DNA of 64,000 nucleotides from Gonocerus acuteangulatus (taxonomy: Eukaryota; Arthropoda; Insecta; Hemiptera; Coreidae). The notes below the pieces were generated by a model. That model had not been told where the DNA came from. It made no database searches and worked only from the letters and a program-made list of their open reading frames with translations. Shown piece after piece: positions 54,101 to 64,000 of the stretch; the first letter of the stretch is position 1, and each line of letters begins with the position of its first letter. The position numbers were made by a program, and so were the translations under genes. The stretch is from assembly GCA_946811695.1 (NCBI GenBank), contig OX328123.1, positions 147,628,171-147,692,170 of the forward strand, given 5' to 3'.

Positions 54101-55017
54101 CATGAATGATGTTATTAAGAGTGATAGGTAGTTGATTGAGATGTATCGATGTGACGTAGCGAGAGGACTTTGATGGAGTGCCACTCTCTAGGTCAATGGG
54201 AAACAGATAGCAATGTCTTTAAAAAAGGGCGCCTAACTGTCAGTCTTGCCACTCCGCCCTTCCCGCTAAAATAAAATAAAAAAATATTTCCTCTCCGGAT
54301 TTGATAAAAATTTCATATCTATTCCTGAGTGAGAACTCGTAAGCCGATGACAGACGAGTGATTTAGAGCTGACAGCCGATTTGTAAGGACTGACTTGCTA
54401 TCGACACCTACATCCGTCAAATGTTCATCAATCTAACTCCGTGTAGACCTTGTCTCCTGTAGCTTTATATAGCTCTTCTATAGTCCCTGTAGATCCACGG
54501 AGGCTTTCAGTGGCACATTATATTTGCTCTTAAACACAGCAATATTTATCTGGAATTATTTTGAAAGAAATAGAAAGGGTGAGAGAGAGAGAAAAAAATA
54601 TTACAAAACTAGGAAATCCATACAGTTTGACCGATTTTGACCAAATTTGGCACATATGTAGGTCTTCTTGATACGAGGGGTGTCATAGGCTAGGTCAATT
54701 TCCCTGTGGGAAATAGCTTATATCATGGATATGTCTAGAGGGGGCATAACGAGTTATCCACACAATGTCTTATTCATCTGGAGCAGGGCCCATTATTTAT
54801 TGCCCATAAGTAATGCTTAATATTACGCTGTAATTAACTCCACTGATTTAATCTCCATGGATTTTACGTCATAACTTATGAAAATTTGACGGTTTCAATA
54901 GTACGGTAACCACCCTGTTACTCGCCTTGGTAACTCTCGTGTACCATCGTCCGGACGTAGCCAAAGCGTCACAGTTTTAGAGTCACACTAGGTCATAGCT
55001 AAGACATATCCATGTCA
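54099..55017. other. Unassigned sequence with dispersed-repeat module
   Basis: GACCGATTTTGACCAAATTTGG-like module near 54628-54650 shared with 40910. No gene. Confidence 0.35.
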
Positions 55018-55310
<293 letters not shown>

Positions 55311-55317
55311 CGATGCA

Positions 55318-55392
55318 GATTCTTTCTCCAGCGGTCTTGCTCCTCCTTTCTACGCGATATTTCGCCGGATTCCTCTCCGCATTGTTCTGGAT
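55318..55392 (+). repeat. Diverged single arm of the 42.5-kb palindrome
   Basis: TTTCTCCAGCGGTCTTGCTC then CTCCTTTCTACGCG, ATATTTCGCCGGATTC and CTCTCCGCATT follow 42541-42610 with about 70 percent identity by eye. It is present here as a single copy, not a palindrome. Confidence 0.6.
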
Positions 55393-55410
55393 GTCGTAAT
55401 TCCTAATTTA

Positions 55411-56550
55411 TACAGTCTATTCCCAATATAAACGGCCAAACTTCGGGAATGGATGCAGAATGAAAAAAAGTCGTTTACGATATTTCTCTAAAACTAAAAC
55501 AGAATTGTGAATAGGCATTCTTTCGCAATGCCAATATAAAAAATCATGAAAAGCATATGTTTTATCTTCTACCCCCCCCCCCCCACTCACCCTTCCATCC
55601 CCTTCATCACCCCCCCCCCCCCAAAAATGGGAGTGAGTATGCCGCTGATTTTGCGTGGAATAATGAAGTATTAGGTCCCCATTTTTTGACCCCTCGACTT
55701 AACGCAGATTCTTTCCACGCATTACTCCATAATAAACTGCCTCTGTTCTTGGAGGAAGTCCTTTTAGCACAGAGATTGGGAAGCTGGTTCCGAATCTAGA
55801 GTTTTTCAGCCCACTACGGGAGGGCCGTCCGAAATTACTTGGACACTAACTATCCATGGCGTTGGATAGGACGTGATGGGCCGGTATCTTGGCCGGCTCG
55901 ATTTTCAGACCTCACGCACTTGGATTTCTTCGCATTGGTACATATTAAATATTTGGTCTACAAAGAGCCCATTGGCTCAAGGGAGCACCTCATCCGTCGC
56001 ATCAGATGGGCCTGGGAACAGATTACATCAGAGCAAATGTCATCCAGTCTGTCAATGTGCGATGTGAAGGAGCCAAACCATTGAACAGTTTTTAAATTGG
56101 TTACTAGGAATTATTAGAAGAGAAACTGTTATTTTATAATTATGTATGCGCCCAGTGTTAAATTTAAACTGTTTTAAGAATTGAAATGATTTTTTTAAGA
56201 ATTGAAAGTTTATTTGTATTATGTTTTCTCAATTTCCTCTGAAGAAAAGTAGCTATTCTAAATTATGTTGAACTTGCAGCTTTACATGCTGTAATTTATT
56301 TTTTTTTACCAAGAAATTTTTTTTTTTCTGGAGGAGAGGTTGGGTAGAGGAGGTGGAAGGTAAAACATATACTTTTAATAATTCTTATGTATGCATTATG
56401 AAAAAATGCCTATTCACAATGGTATTTTAGTTGTTTGCATTTTTCTCGGAAACGAAGGAAAACAAGAAATATGCCAAAGGACTTTTTTTCTTTATTTTTT
56501 CACCCTGCATCGGTTCCCGAAGTTTGGCCGTTTATTTTGGGGACATCCTG

Positions 56551-56552
<2 letters not shown>
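55411..56552 (+). mobile_element. Tc1/mariner-type element with long terminal inverted repeats
   Basis: The left end (TACAGTCTATTCCCAATATA then AACGGCCAAACTTCGGGAA, GATGCAG, TGAAAAA) and the right end reverse complemented (ACAGGATGTCCCC, AACGGCCAAACTTCGGGAA, GATGCAGGGTGAAAAA) are inverted copies. The similarity continues inward for about 170 bases to TTGTGAATAGGCATT and AGTATATGTTTTA. Total about 1.14 kb with a transposase remnant inside. A (TA)n tract touches the right end. Confidence 0.85.
55656..56084 (+). pseudogene. Mariner-type transposase, C-terminal half, inactivated
   Basis: One frame reads VLGPHFLTPRLNADSFHALL, LPLFLEEVLLAQRLGSWFRI, stop, SFSAHYGRAVRNYLDTNYPW, RWIGRDGPVSWPARFSDLTH then LDFF and KYLVYKEPIGSREHLIRRI. 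In the IS630-Tc1-mariner family this segment normally reads WFQ-QDGAPPHYxxxVR and WPPRSPDLTPLDFFLWG. Here the catalytic Asp segment (QDGAPPH) has been destroyed at the stop (55797-55799), while the later Asp (SDLTHLDFF) remains. The N-terminal DNA-binding half is absent. Confidence 0.85.

Positions 56553-56553
<1 letters not shown>

Positions 56554-56612
<59 letters not shown>
56554..56612. repeat. (TA)n microsatellite
   Basis: Pure (TA)n directly after the mariner right end, possibly grown from the TA target duplication. Confidence 0.95.
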
Positions 56613-56615
<3 letters not shown>

Positions 56616-57649
56616 ATAGAGAGAGAAACAATTTGTCTTCTCTTTAACAAGTTATGTAGCCGGTATATTGAGTAGGATATTCATATTATACCGACTTAAG
56701 TGAACTTCATATTCATTGGAGGGGAATTATTAACACGCTATTTGTCTAATGGTGCGTAGGATTGGGTGCATTTCTAGAATTATCCTAGACAAACTTCGAG
56801 CTATTAATGTATTCGCCGTATTAGTCTGGTATTGAGGTGATGTGCGCCACATAATCAATGCTTTGGTCATTAAATGTCTTCAGAATGACCTAAGATATTT
56901 TTATAAGTCACGTTCTATTAATCTGTTATTGAACAGAACTGAACTGCTACCCAGCAGTGTATCGATGCTTTGGTCATTAATTTTTTTCAGGATGACCATG
57001 TCCAGGCTGTAATTGATAAGACGTTAACACTGCGATGTTACCCAATACGTATGTGGAACGCCGGAAGGTACGGATGGGCGACGGGTCTCGGAAACCACAT
57101 GCCGTTGAATATACAGTTCTATTTCATATGTTAGGTTTCGTCGAACGTATGGGTGACCATTTAGGAAATCTAGTGGCGTTGAATGCACTGGTTTCCGCCC
57201 GATCTCTGATTTCAAGAAACGATGAAGATACCTTGAAAACGAGGCGCCATTGGCTTATAAACGGCTACCAAACCTGTAGATCATCCGGCCATAATATCCT
57301 ACCAGGAAGATTATTGCATTCTGTAATTTAGAATGGGGTAACATTAGGTGCCCACGTTTAGTGGAGGAGTATGTTGCTGTACATAATTGCACTAAATCAA
57401 ATTGTTGTTAATTTTACTGAACTTACAAAGGATTCTCATGAGTTGACTCTGTTGATCTGTAAAGACGTCTGTTGATTGGAACTCTTGCAACCTCAAATCG
57501 CAGGCCGGCATATCCCAGGCTACAGCTGCATTAACTGAAACACTAGTTGATTTTGGCGTCTAGCATCGTGGGTGTCAAACGTTAGAAACGATTTTAATGG
57601 GATGCAAATATTCAGTCCTCGAGATGATAAGAAGTCCAGGGATAGTTGT
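56613..57649. other. Unassigned sequence
   Basis: A 98-codon frame at 57035-57331 was not recognised. It lies near degenerate satellite units and may be repeat-derived. Confidence 0.35.
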
Positions 57650-58139
57650 GTTTCGGTTCATTCAAAGGGACGTATGGCACTATAACAGCATAATTTAAAA
57701 CGCAGAATGCAATTAGTAACTGATTTAGCCGATATCGTTAGTTGAGATGTCTATCGGACAGTCTTGTGGTTCTAGCATACAAAGGGCAATAAAACTAAAA
57801 CTGAAACCGTCAACATACAAAACTGCACAATATTAGGTCCAAAATGCATTAGGTGGCAATGAATATAAGTTTTATCCTCAGTTTTGGATTGTGGTGGATA
57901 ACGTTTAGATTGCAAATTTCATACGGTAATAATCCCACGAAAGAAATAAGCTAATAATGTCTAGAGGCTTAAGGATAAAATGATAAAATAAAAACCGTCA
58001 TAATACAAGATGCAACTGCAATATATTCGGTGCAGGATGGATTGAGTGTATATGGTATCCTCAGGTTGTGTTGAAAAGCCTTTAGGCTGTAGGATACGAA
58101 TGGTTTTTTCACGATGAACCATACCGACATTGCGCAAGC
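57650..58139 (+). repeat. 136-bp satellite, degenerate left flank
   Basis: Diverged units with the same landmarks as the main array (TGCACAATATTAGG, TTTTATCCTCAG, TTGTGGTGGATAACG; then GATGCAACTGCAATAT, GTATCCTCAGGTTGTG, GGCTGTAGGATACGAA). Ends at the LINE insertion site. Confidence 0.7.
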
Positions 58140-58765
58140 ATGACAATTACAATTACAATTACACAATTACATGGAAATATTAAATAGCCTCAATAAAACT
58201 ATAATTTTTCTGTGGACCCCTGGTCACTCTGGAATAGCAGGAAACGAGGCAGCTGATAAAGCCGCTAAAGAAGCTGCTGTGATGAACAGCCCGCCCATCC
58301 AATTATACGAAATAAATGACATGAAGACGTGGCTAAAAGATAGAGTCCGGAAATGCTGGGAGTCCATGTGGACAGAAATCCCACTCACAAACAAATTAAA
58401 AGCTGTCAAGAAAACAACTAAACAGTGGATAAGCTCAGTGAGAGGCAACAGGAAGGAGGAAGTTGTTATTGCAAGGATGAGGATAGGACACACAAACCTA
58501 ACCCATGTACATTTAATTATGAAAACTGCTGAACCTAAGTGCGAATCCTGCCAATCTCCCTTAACCATTCAACACATACTGGAAGAATGCGCTCTCCTCA
58601 ACCAGATATTTATAAAGCACAAAATACCACGTAGAAGAGAAGAAGCTTTACAAAACTCCGAAGAATCAATAGATAAAATAATAAAACTGTTAAAAGAAAT
58701 TAACATATATAATAAAATATAAGAAATTTACTTGTAACATAAGGATTTTACTGTTGAAGAAATTT

Positions 58766-58833
<68 letters not shown>

Positions 58834-58893
58834 TTTTATAAATTAAGATTAATTATTTTTTAAGTTATAGTATACATGCGATAAATAGGAGGG

Positions 58894-58936
<43 letters not shown>

Positions 58937-59276
58937 ACGTTTAAAACATTTTATCTACTTTTGCTTTACGAATTAAGATTAATTATTTGTTAAGTTATAT
59001 ATATGGAAAAAATTATAAAATATGTTATATTCTTTTGTTTTATAAATTTAGATTAATTATATGAATAATAAAATGTGATTTATTTATTTTTACTTAAGAT
59101 AAATTATTTGGCAATGTATGTAAGCGTATGTGTGTGAATGTGCAAATGATATGTGTGCATATATACATATATAAACGAAAATAAGGAAATAAATAAAACT
59201 TCAAATGTCGTAGCAAACAAAGGGAGTAAAAACTATATAAGTTAATCGCCCTGAATAAACTGTAACCTAACCTAAC
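58140..59276 (+). mobile_element. RNase H-type LINE inserted in the satellite, with target duplication
   Basis: Flanked by CATTGCGCAAGC on both sides (58128-58139 and 59277-59288), a 12-bp duplication inside satellite sequence. Contains a coding fragment (58171-58722) and a 3' UTR with two long A tracts (58769-58830, 58892-58934) within repeated TTTTATAAATTAAGATTAAT units. It ends ATCGCCCTGAATAAACTGTA then ACCTAACCTAAC. The first 30 bases (ACAATT repeats) may be filler at the 5' junction. Confidence 0.88.
58171..58722 (+). pseudogene. RNase H-type LINE, end of RNase H domain and C-terminus
   Basis: 183 open codons. The first part is the end of RNase H (FLWTPGHSGIAGNEAADKAA), which includes the last catalytic Asp in NEAAD. 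Then RKEEVVIARMRIGHTNLTHV, a zinc-knuckle-like CESCQSPLTIQHILEEC and an end in NIYNKI. No stop or frameshift, so it is the youngest-looking of the seven fragments. The ATG at 58171 is internal, not a natural start. Reverse transcriptase and endonuclease are missing. Confidence 0.88.
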
Positions 59277-60360
59277 CATTGCGCAAGCTACAATTGCACA
59301 ATATATGGCGCAGCATATATCTAGTTTACGAGTGAAATGATATCCTCACTTGTAGTTTGTCATGGAGAGTATCGAGGCTGTAGCATCCAAACGGTAATTT
59401 CGTCAAGATGCATACCTCCATTGTGCAAGATGCACGATATTTGGTGTAGCATGTGTCTAGATTACGAGTGAAGTGATATACTCAGTTCTAGTTTGTCGTG
59501 GAGAGTATCGAGGCTGTAGCATCCAAACGGTAATTTCGTCAAGATGCATACCTCCATTGTGCAAGATGCACGATATTTAGTGTAGCATGTGTCTAGATTT
59601 CGAGTGAAATGATATCCTCAATTGTAGTTTGTCATGGAGAGTATCGAGGCTGTAGCATCCAAACGGTAATTTCGTCAAGATGCATACCTCCATTGTGCAA
59701 GATGCACGATATTTGGTGTAGCATGTGTCTAGATTACGAGTGAAATGATATCCTCACTTGTAGTTTGTCATGGAGAGTATCGAGGCTGTAGCATCCAAAC
59801 GGTAATTTCGTCAAGATGCATACCTCCATTGTGCAAGATGCACGATATTTGGTGTAGCATGTGTCTAGATTACGAGTGAAATGATATCCTCACTTGTAGT
59901 TTGTCATGGAGAGTATCGAGGCTGTAGCATCCAAACGGTAATTTCGTCAAGATGCATACCTCCATTGTGCAAGATGCACGATATTTTGTGTAGCATGTGT
60001 CTAGATTACGAGTGAAGTGATATACTCAGTTCTAGTTTGTCGTGGAGAGTCTTCAGGCTGTAGAATCCGAACGGTACTTTCGGCACGATGCATATCTTCA
60101 TTGTGCAAGATGCAATTGCACAATACTATATGCAGAATACGTTCAGGTTACCAAAGGTGTGATATCGTCAACTGTAGATTGTCGTGGATAGTTTTCAGGG
60201 AGTAAGAAGTGAACGATAACATCACCAACATCATACACACGCATTTCAGGGTGCAACTGCACAATATTAATTGCAGAATGCATCAAATTGTTGAATGAAT
60301 AGCTTTAACCAGCTGGCGGATTGTGGCGGATAATCTTGAGAATGTAGGAAAGTCATGTAG
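59277..60360 (+). repeat. 136-bp satellite array
   Basis: The landmark YRTGGAGAGTATCGAGGCTG occurs at 59361, 59497, 59633, 59769, 59905 and 60041, exactly 136 bases apart. Each unit also contains CATCCAAACGGTAATTTCGT, AAGATGCATACCTCCATTGT and TAGCATGTGTCTAGATTACG. Central units are nearly identical; those toward 60100-60360 are degenerate. Confidence 0.95.
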
Positions 60361-61042
60361 GTGTTTGGCGAGAGTTGACAATAATCCGTCAGGTCCGTCA
60401 GTGTCCGAGGGATCAATACCGCCTGACGGCTGTCCGTCAGCCGCCTTCGTCGTCATGGCGACCAAGGGGAGGGTCTACCCCTCTTGGCCCCATTTAAATT
60501 CTCTCTCTCACTACCTCTCTCTTTCTCCCTCCACTATCCTCTCTTTCGCTTAGCTCACACATACACACGCCGTCTCACTCTTCTTCCATGCCTGTCTCTG
60601 CGTCCTCTCTCCCCTCTCCCTCCCACCCTCTCCACCCAGTCCTCCTGCCTCCCCTGCACAAACACACCTGCATGGGCTAGCTTCTACCGGCGTACTACTG
60701 CCCGGCTCCTGTCTTACTTATTCTCTTTCCCATTTTTTCACTCCAACCTGTCCATTTCTCCAGCTCTTTCTCTATCATTTCTTTAGTCCTCTCTTTATCT
60801 TAAGGTAAATTCCGGACAGTTATTAGTTGATAAATAAATACATTTATCATTATCCACTAATTTATGAGTAATTGAGTCACATTTGACCTGAAAATGTTAT
60901 AGAATACTCCGACCTAAGGAGATTAAGAAATCAACAAAAAAATGTAAAAATATATGCAAATTAAACTTATTTCAAAAATCTTAATTTGATTTTAAGAATT
61001 AACCGATAACTTCCCACCACTTTTCACTCCCTCCACCTCCTA

Positions 61043-61097
<55 letters not shown>

Positions 61098-61591
61098 CCC
61101 CCCCCAATCTTCTTCCAAGGGACTTCAGTTTCAGTAATGATATTGAGGTGGTGAAATTTCCCACCATGAACAAGCATGGAGGGAAATTTCATATCTCCCA
61201 GGAAAAGAACTCGCTTTATGTCAAAACGAAGAATATATTATATGCCATATTATTATGAGCATCGCATTTCTTTTTTTTATTTTTCTCTGTCCATTATAAC
61301 CCTATGGTAGAGCCATTTTAATTTTTAGTATCCAATACAGTTTGGTGCAGAGCTGCACACATATCTTTTCATAATTAAATAGAATATACATTCGTAAAAA
61401 TTTATGTAAACCAATGAATTATAAAAATATACTTAAATAGTGTTTAAGAAATGAAGGTGATACTATCATGTTAAATTACGCGTTCCTACATGTCAGCCAT
61501 CATCATGGTTAAATTTTTTGGCACACAGCAAATTGAGATCTTTTTTCTTAACGGATTTCACATAAACTTCAATACACTCAGCGGAACGCTG
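60361..61591. other. Unassigned sequence with CT-rich tracts
   Basis: CCGTCAGGTCCGTCAG-like short repeats at 60385-60440 and CT-rich sequence at 60500-60780 give low-complexity open frames. A pure (CT)n with a C run lies at 61048-61105. No gene. Confidence 0.4.
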
Positions 61592-62630
61592 CACAGTGGA
61601 CCTATTCTCATAACTAGATGGACAAAACTCAAAAATAAAATAAAAAAGATCATAAAACTTAGTCGATTATATTACTATAGATACTTTATATAAGGCGGAT
61701 ACACAATATTATCTAATAATCTTTGGTTACTGGAAAGTTAGGTGCCCTTGAAGTTTGGTAAAATATGCAAAAAGCTGCTCAGGCTGATTTCGACAAAGTT
61801 ACGGAGTTTGTGTTGCAGTGCAATCAATCAGTTTTTAATATAGTTTATTCTGCTAGTATGGATACAACAACTAGGGGTATGTAGATACCATTTATGCACT
61901 TATATGATGCAGATTAATGAAATAAAAAAAATAAGGTCCTTGAAACGAAGGTGTTTTTTTTTTTTTAAAGAGAAATAAAAAAAAGTTAATTTTCTTTGGA
62001 CCAAAACTTTATGATAACCAAAGAAGGCCAGACTGTTGTTTTTTTTTTTTCATATCATAGTTCAAAATGTTTAATTTCAAACACCATCAACCGTTTTTTG
62101 CGATAATACTTTTGTAATTTTTTTTCCAGTAGTGCGACATAGTTTGTGAAGAAAATAATTCTTCTGTAAATAGCATGTTTGCAGCAAGCGAAGCCGTTCT
62201 GACCAACTGTTTCAGTTTGTGATCGAAAAATGTAATATTCGATAGTAATAAAATTAACAGTTAATAGTTAGATAGTTATCTAATATCAAAATATATATAT
62301 TTTGTAACTTATTAAAGAAAGCAAAGATAAGTTTTCCTTGAATGCTGTATGCGTTTATATATATGTATAAACGTAGTGGTTTGGCAGATTTTTTTTTTTT
62401 TTTTAATAGAACAAACTCCTAATACATTTTTCAAAATTTACAATATTGCTTAATGAAAAATACCCTATAAAATTATTAAAAACTTTAGTGGTTAACTTTA
62501 GTGGCCGTTAACATATTTTTTTTCAGCTAGAAATAAAAAAAATAATAAATAAAATTATCTACATTTTACGCTAATATTTAAAATAAAATTGTGAGCTTGT
62601 CCGCCTAGATCTGCGAAACGGCCCACTGTG
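61592..62630 (+). mobile_element. Transib-like non-autonomous element with RSS-like ends
   Basis: Left end CACAGTGGACCTATTC and right end (reverse complement) CACAGTGGGCCGTTTC, with the 5-bp duplication CGCTG on both sides (61587-61591 and 62631-62635). Transib elements have CAC-starting ends, about 40-bp inverted repeats and 5-bp GC-rich duplications. In both ends CACAGTG is followed by exactly 23 bases and then ACAAAACTC or ACAAGCTCA, the layout of a 23-RSS. The 1039-bp interior is A/T-rich and non-coding, so movement would need a transposase from elsewhere. A truncated copy is at 1079-2088. Confidence 0.88.
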
Positions 62631-62635
62631 CGCTG

Positions 62636-63049
62636 GTGGAAACACTGAAGGGTCAGAACGACTACTCCAAAACGTTTTTCAAAGAGAAGTGTAATTGAAT
62701 GTATTCTCGCTAGTTTAGGCTGGCTGTTTCATTTAGAATTTTAGGACAAAAGACTTCGGGTATTATCAGTTTCAGATTTTGTTATGTTGAGCGTTTGTTA
62801 GGTTTACTAATATAATGTAATGGTGCTGTTTGTTTAATTTTTATGGATGCTATTTTCTTTTTTTCTCTTATTATTTTTTTTCTAAATTATACAAATAGAT
62901 ACAATCCCGTAATATGTATATACTACAATTACTCTACTTTTTCTCATATTTTTCACATTTATTTATTTTTATATTTTACTCATTTATTTGTTTAAATATA
63001 TTTATTTCTTCTTTATATATTATTATATATTTGAAGAAGAAGTTTTTCA
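62636..63049. other. Unassigned sequence
   Basis: AT-rich; probably includes the 3' trailer of the minus-strand LINE fragment at 63050. Confidence 0.4.
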
Positions 63050-63262
63050 AGAAGCTATTATTTTAATGCAATGCTCATATATGCGGTGACGGTTAATTCG
63101 TCTAATTTCTTCCTGTAGTGGAGGTATAATGTTTCTTATAGATAATGTTTCATCACAACTTGGACATTGTTATGTTGACATCAGAAATCCATTTGAAAGT
63201 TTTGTGTGTCCGATTCTCATTCGAGTTATGGCTAGCTCTTCTTTCCTGCTTGCCTTCTTGGA
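63050..63262 (-). pseudogene. RNase H-type LINE, decayed C-terminal fragment
   Basis: The minus-strand translation KEELAITRMRIGHTKLSNGF then LMST, stop, QCPSCDETLSIRNIIPPLQE matches the segment after RNase H in the copies at 20621 and 58171. One stop. The remainder (EEIRRINRH) is short and degraded. Confidence 0.7.
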
Positions 63263-63610
63263 AGTATACTATTATTATATTAACAGTTTCCTATCAAGTT
63301 ATTTACCAACTTATTGATTGGTATACACTCCATGAAATAAGAAGTAGATTGCACTGAGGTTACTGAAAACAGAGATCATCAAGCGGAGACTCTTGTCCAG
63401 ATCATTTTGAATTTAATATATGAACTTCAGCATCCTCAACGAGAATGAAATGGGTGCCACTCCACTGAATTATATTAAAATTGCTCCACATTTGAGAACT
63501 ATGGAGTACTGAATTTTGGTACAATGCTTTGAGGATGTAAAAGACTAACACAACCTTTGTCTAAAATGGATTATAAAAACATAATAGTTGATTATTCTTC
63601 AACTGACCCT
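63263..63610. other. Probable intron sequence
   Basis: No coding signal. It leads into the splice acceptor at 63625 and so is read as intron. Confidence 0.4.
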
Positions 63611-63625
63611 TTTTTAAATTTTCAG
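63611..63625 (+). promoter_or_regulatory. Splice acceptor (3' splice site)
   Basis: A pyrimidine-rich stretch (CCCTTTTTTAAATTTTCAG) ends in AG at 63624-63625, directly before a coding frame that stays open to the window edge. The upstream in-frame stop (TGA at 63604-63606) fits an exon boundary here. Confidence 0.65.
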
Positions 63626-64000
63626 ATGAATTCTTTTTGGAGGATAAGAAAAATGTTCTAAAGAGGAAAAGGGATGACGATGAACAAATAGCAAGTAAAT
63701 GCATAAAATTAGAAAATATATCTACTACTGAAAGTCCAAATTTGAATTGTGGCAATAGTTTAAAAAGAAAAAGAGAATCAAGTGGTGGATCGGAGGAAAA
63801 AACTAATTACATAAAAAGAACTAAAATAAAGCAAGCAAAAATTGATGATTTTTTCAGCAAGGGAATTCGAACGGAGAAGGACAAAGATATATTGAGGGAA
63901 AGCACAACGCCATATAATAATCATATTTATGAACAATTAGGCAGAAAAGGATGTAAGTTTTTAAAAGATCAGAATACAGAACCATGCCGTTATTTTGGCT
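63626..64000 (+). CDS. Internal exon of a probable nuclear PIP-box protein (partial)
   Basis: About 125 codons stay open from the acceptor to the end of the window; the exon continues beyond it. Phase: the first codon is completed by one base from the previous exon. The product is lysine- and acid-rich and has three basic clusters that look like nuclear import signals (KRKRDDD, KRKRES, KRTKIK). At 63832-63855 it reads QAKIDDFF, a canonical PIP box (Q-x-x-I/L/M-x-x-F/Y-F/Y) that binds PCNA, the sliding clamp of replication and repair. Downstream is YEQLGRKGCKFLK and EPCRYFG, possibly the beginning of a cysteine-containing domain. The codon pattern is unlike the transposon debris around it. The family cannot be named from this fragment; a replication or repair factor is an inference. 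Confidence 0.65.

Overview
This is a eukaryotic nuclear window, AT-rich, with no bacterial or organellar gene order. The elements recognised (Jockey, R1, R2-type and RNase H-bearing LINEs; tRNA-derived SINEs; Transib, hAT, piggyBac, mariner, PIF/Harbinger-like and Helitron-like DNA elements; Penelope-like fragments; about twenty long (TA)n tracts) suggest an arthropod, most likely an insect. A species cannot be named from the sequence. Almost everything readable is mobile DNA or tandem repeat, so the window is best read as a repeat-filled intergenic or intronic region. The only stretch that looks like a normal host exon is at the right edge (63626 onward): a phase-1 internal exon after a good splice acceptor, encoding a lysine-rich, probably nuclear protein with a PCNA-binding (PIP-box) motif.

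Layout. 0-5 kb: 57-bp minisatellite, truncated Transib copy carrying a SINE and amplified (TA)n, mariner end, and a complete hAT element with an 8-bp target-site duplication. 5-12 kb: CpG-rich patch, several SINEs, LINE tail, and copies of a repeat tied to (TA)n. 12.9-14.7 kb: internally deleted piggyBac-like element and a Helitron 3' end. 15-16.3 kb: 5'-truncated Jockey LINE with poly(A) and target-site duplication. 18-22 kb: palindromes with hammerhead-like hairpins, and an RNase H LINE fragment. 22.8-28.4 kb: SINEs, foldback elements, LINE debris. 29.7-30.4 kb: R1-clade fragment. 34.2-35.7 kb: R2-clade LINE 3' half with its restriction-like endonuclease. 36-46 kb: Helitron ends, Penelope-like fragments, a near-perfect 256-bp palindrome, LINE tails. 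48.8-52.1 kb: Harbinger-like foldback element, a tRNA-Glu-like SINE, a 146-bp tandem repeat, and a second foldback element with a nested SINE. 55.4-56.5 kb: mariner element with transposase remnant. 57.6-60.4 kb: 136-bp satellite interrupted by a LINE. 61.6-62.6 kb: complete non-autonomous Transib element whose ends match the V(D)J recombination signal layout (CACAGTG, 23-bp spacer, A-rich nonamer) with a CGCTG duplication.

No transposon here looks autonomous. The LINE copies retain only 3' parts and the DNA elements are deletion derivatives or carry stops and frameshifts. All coordinates were read by eye and repeat edges may be off by several bases.
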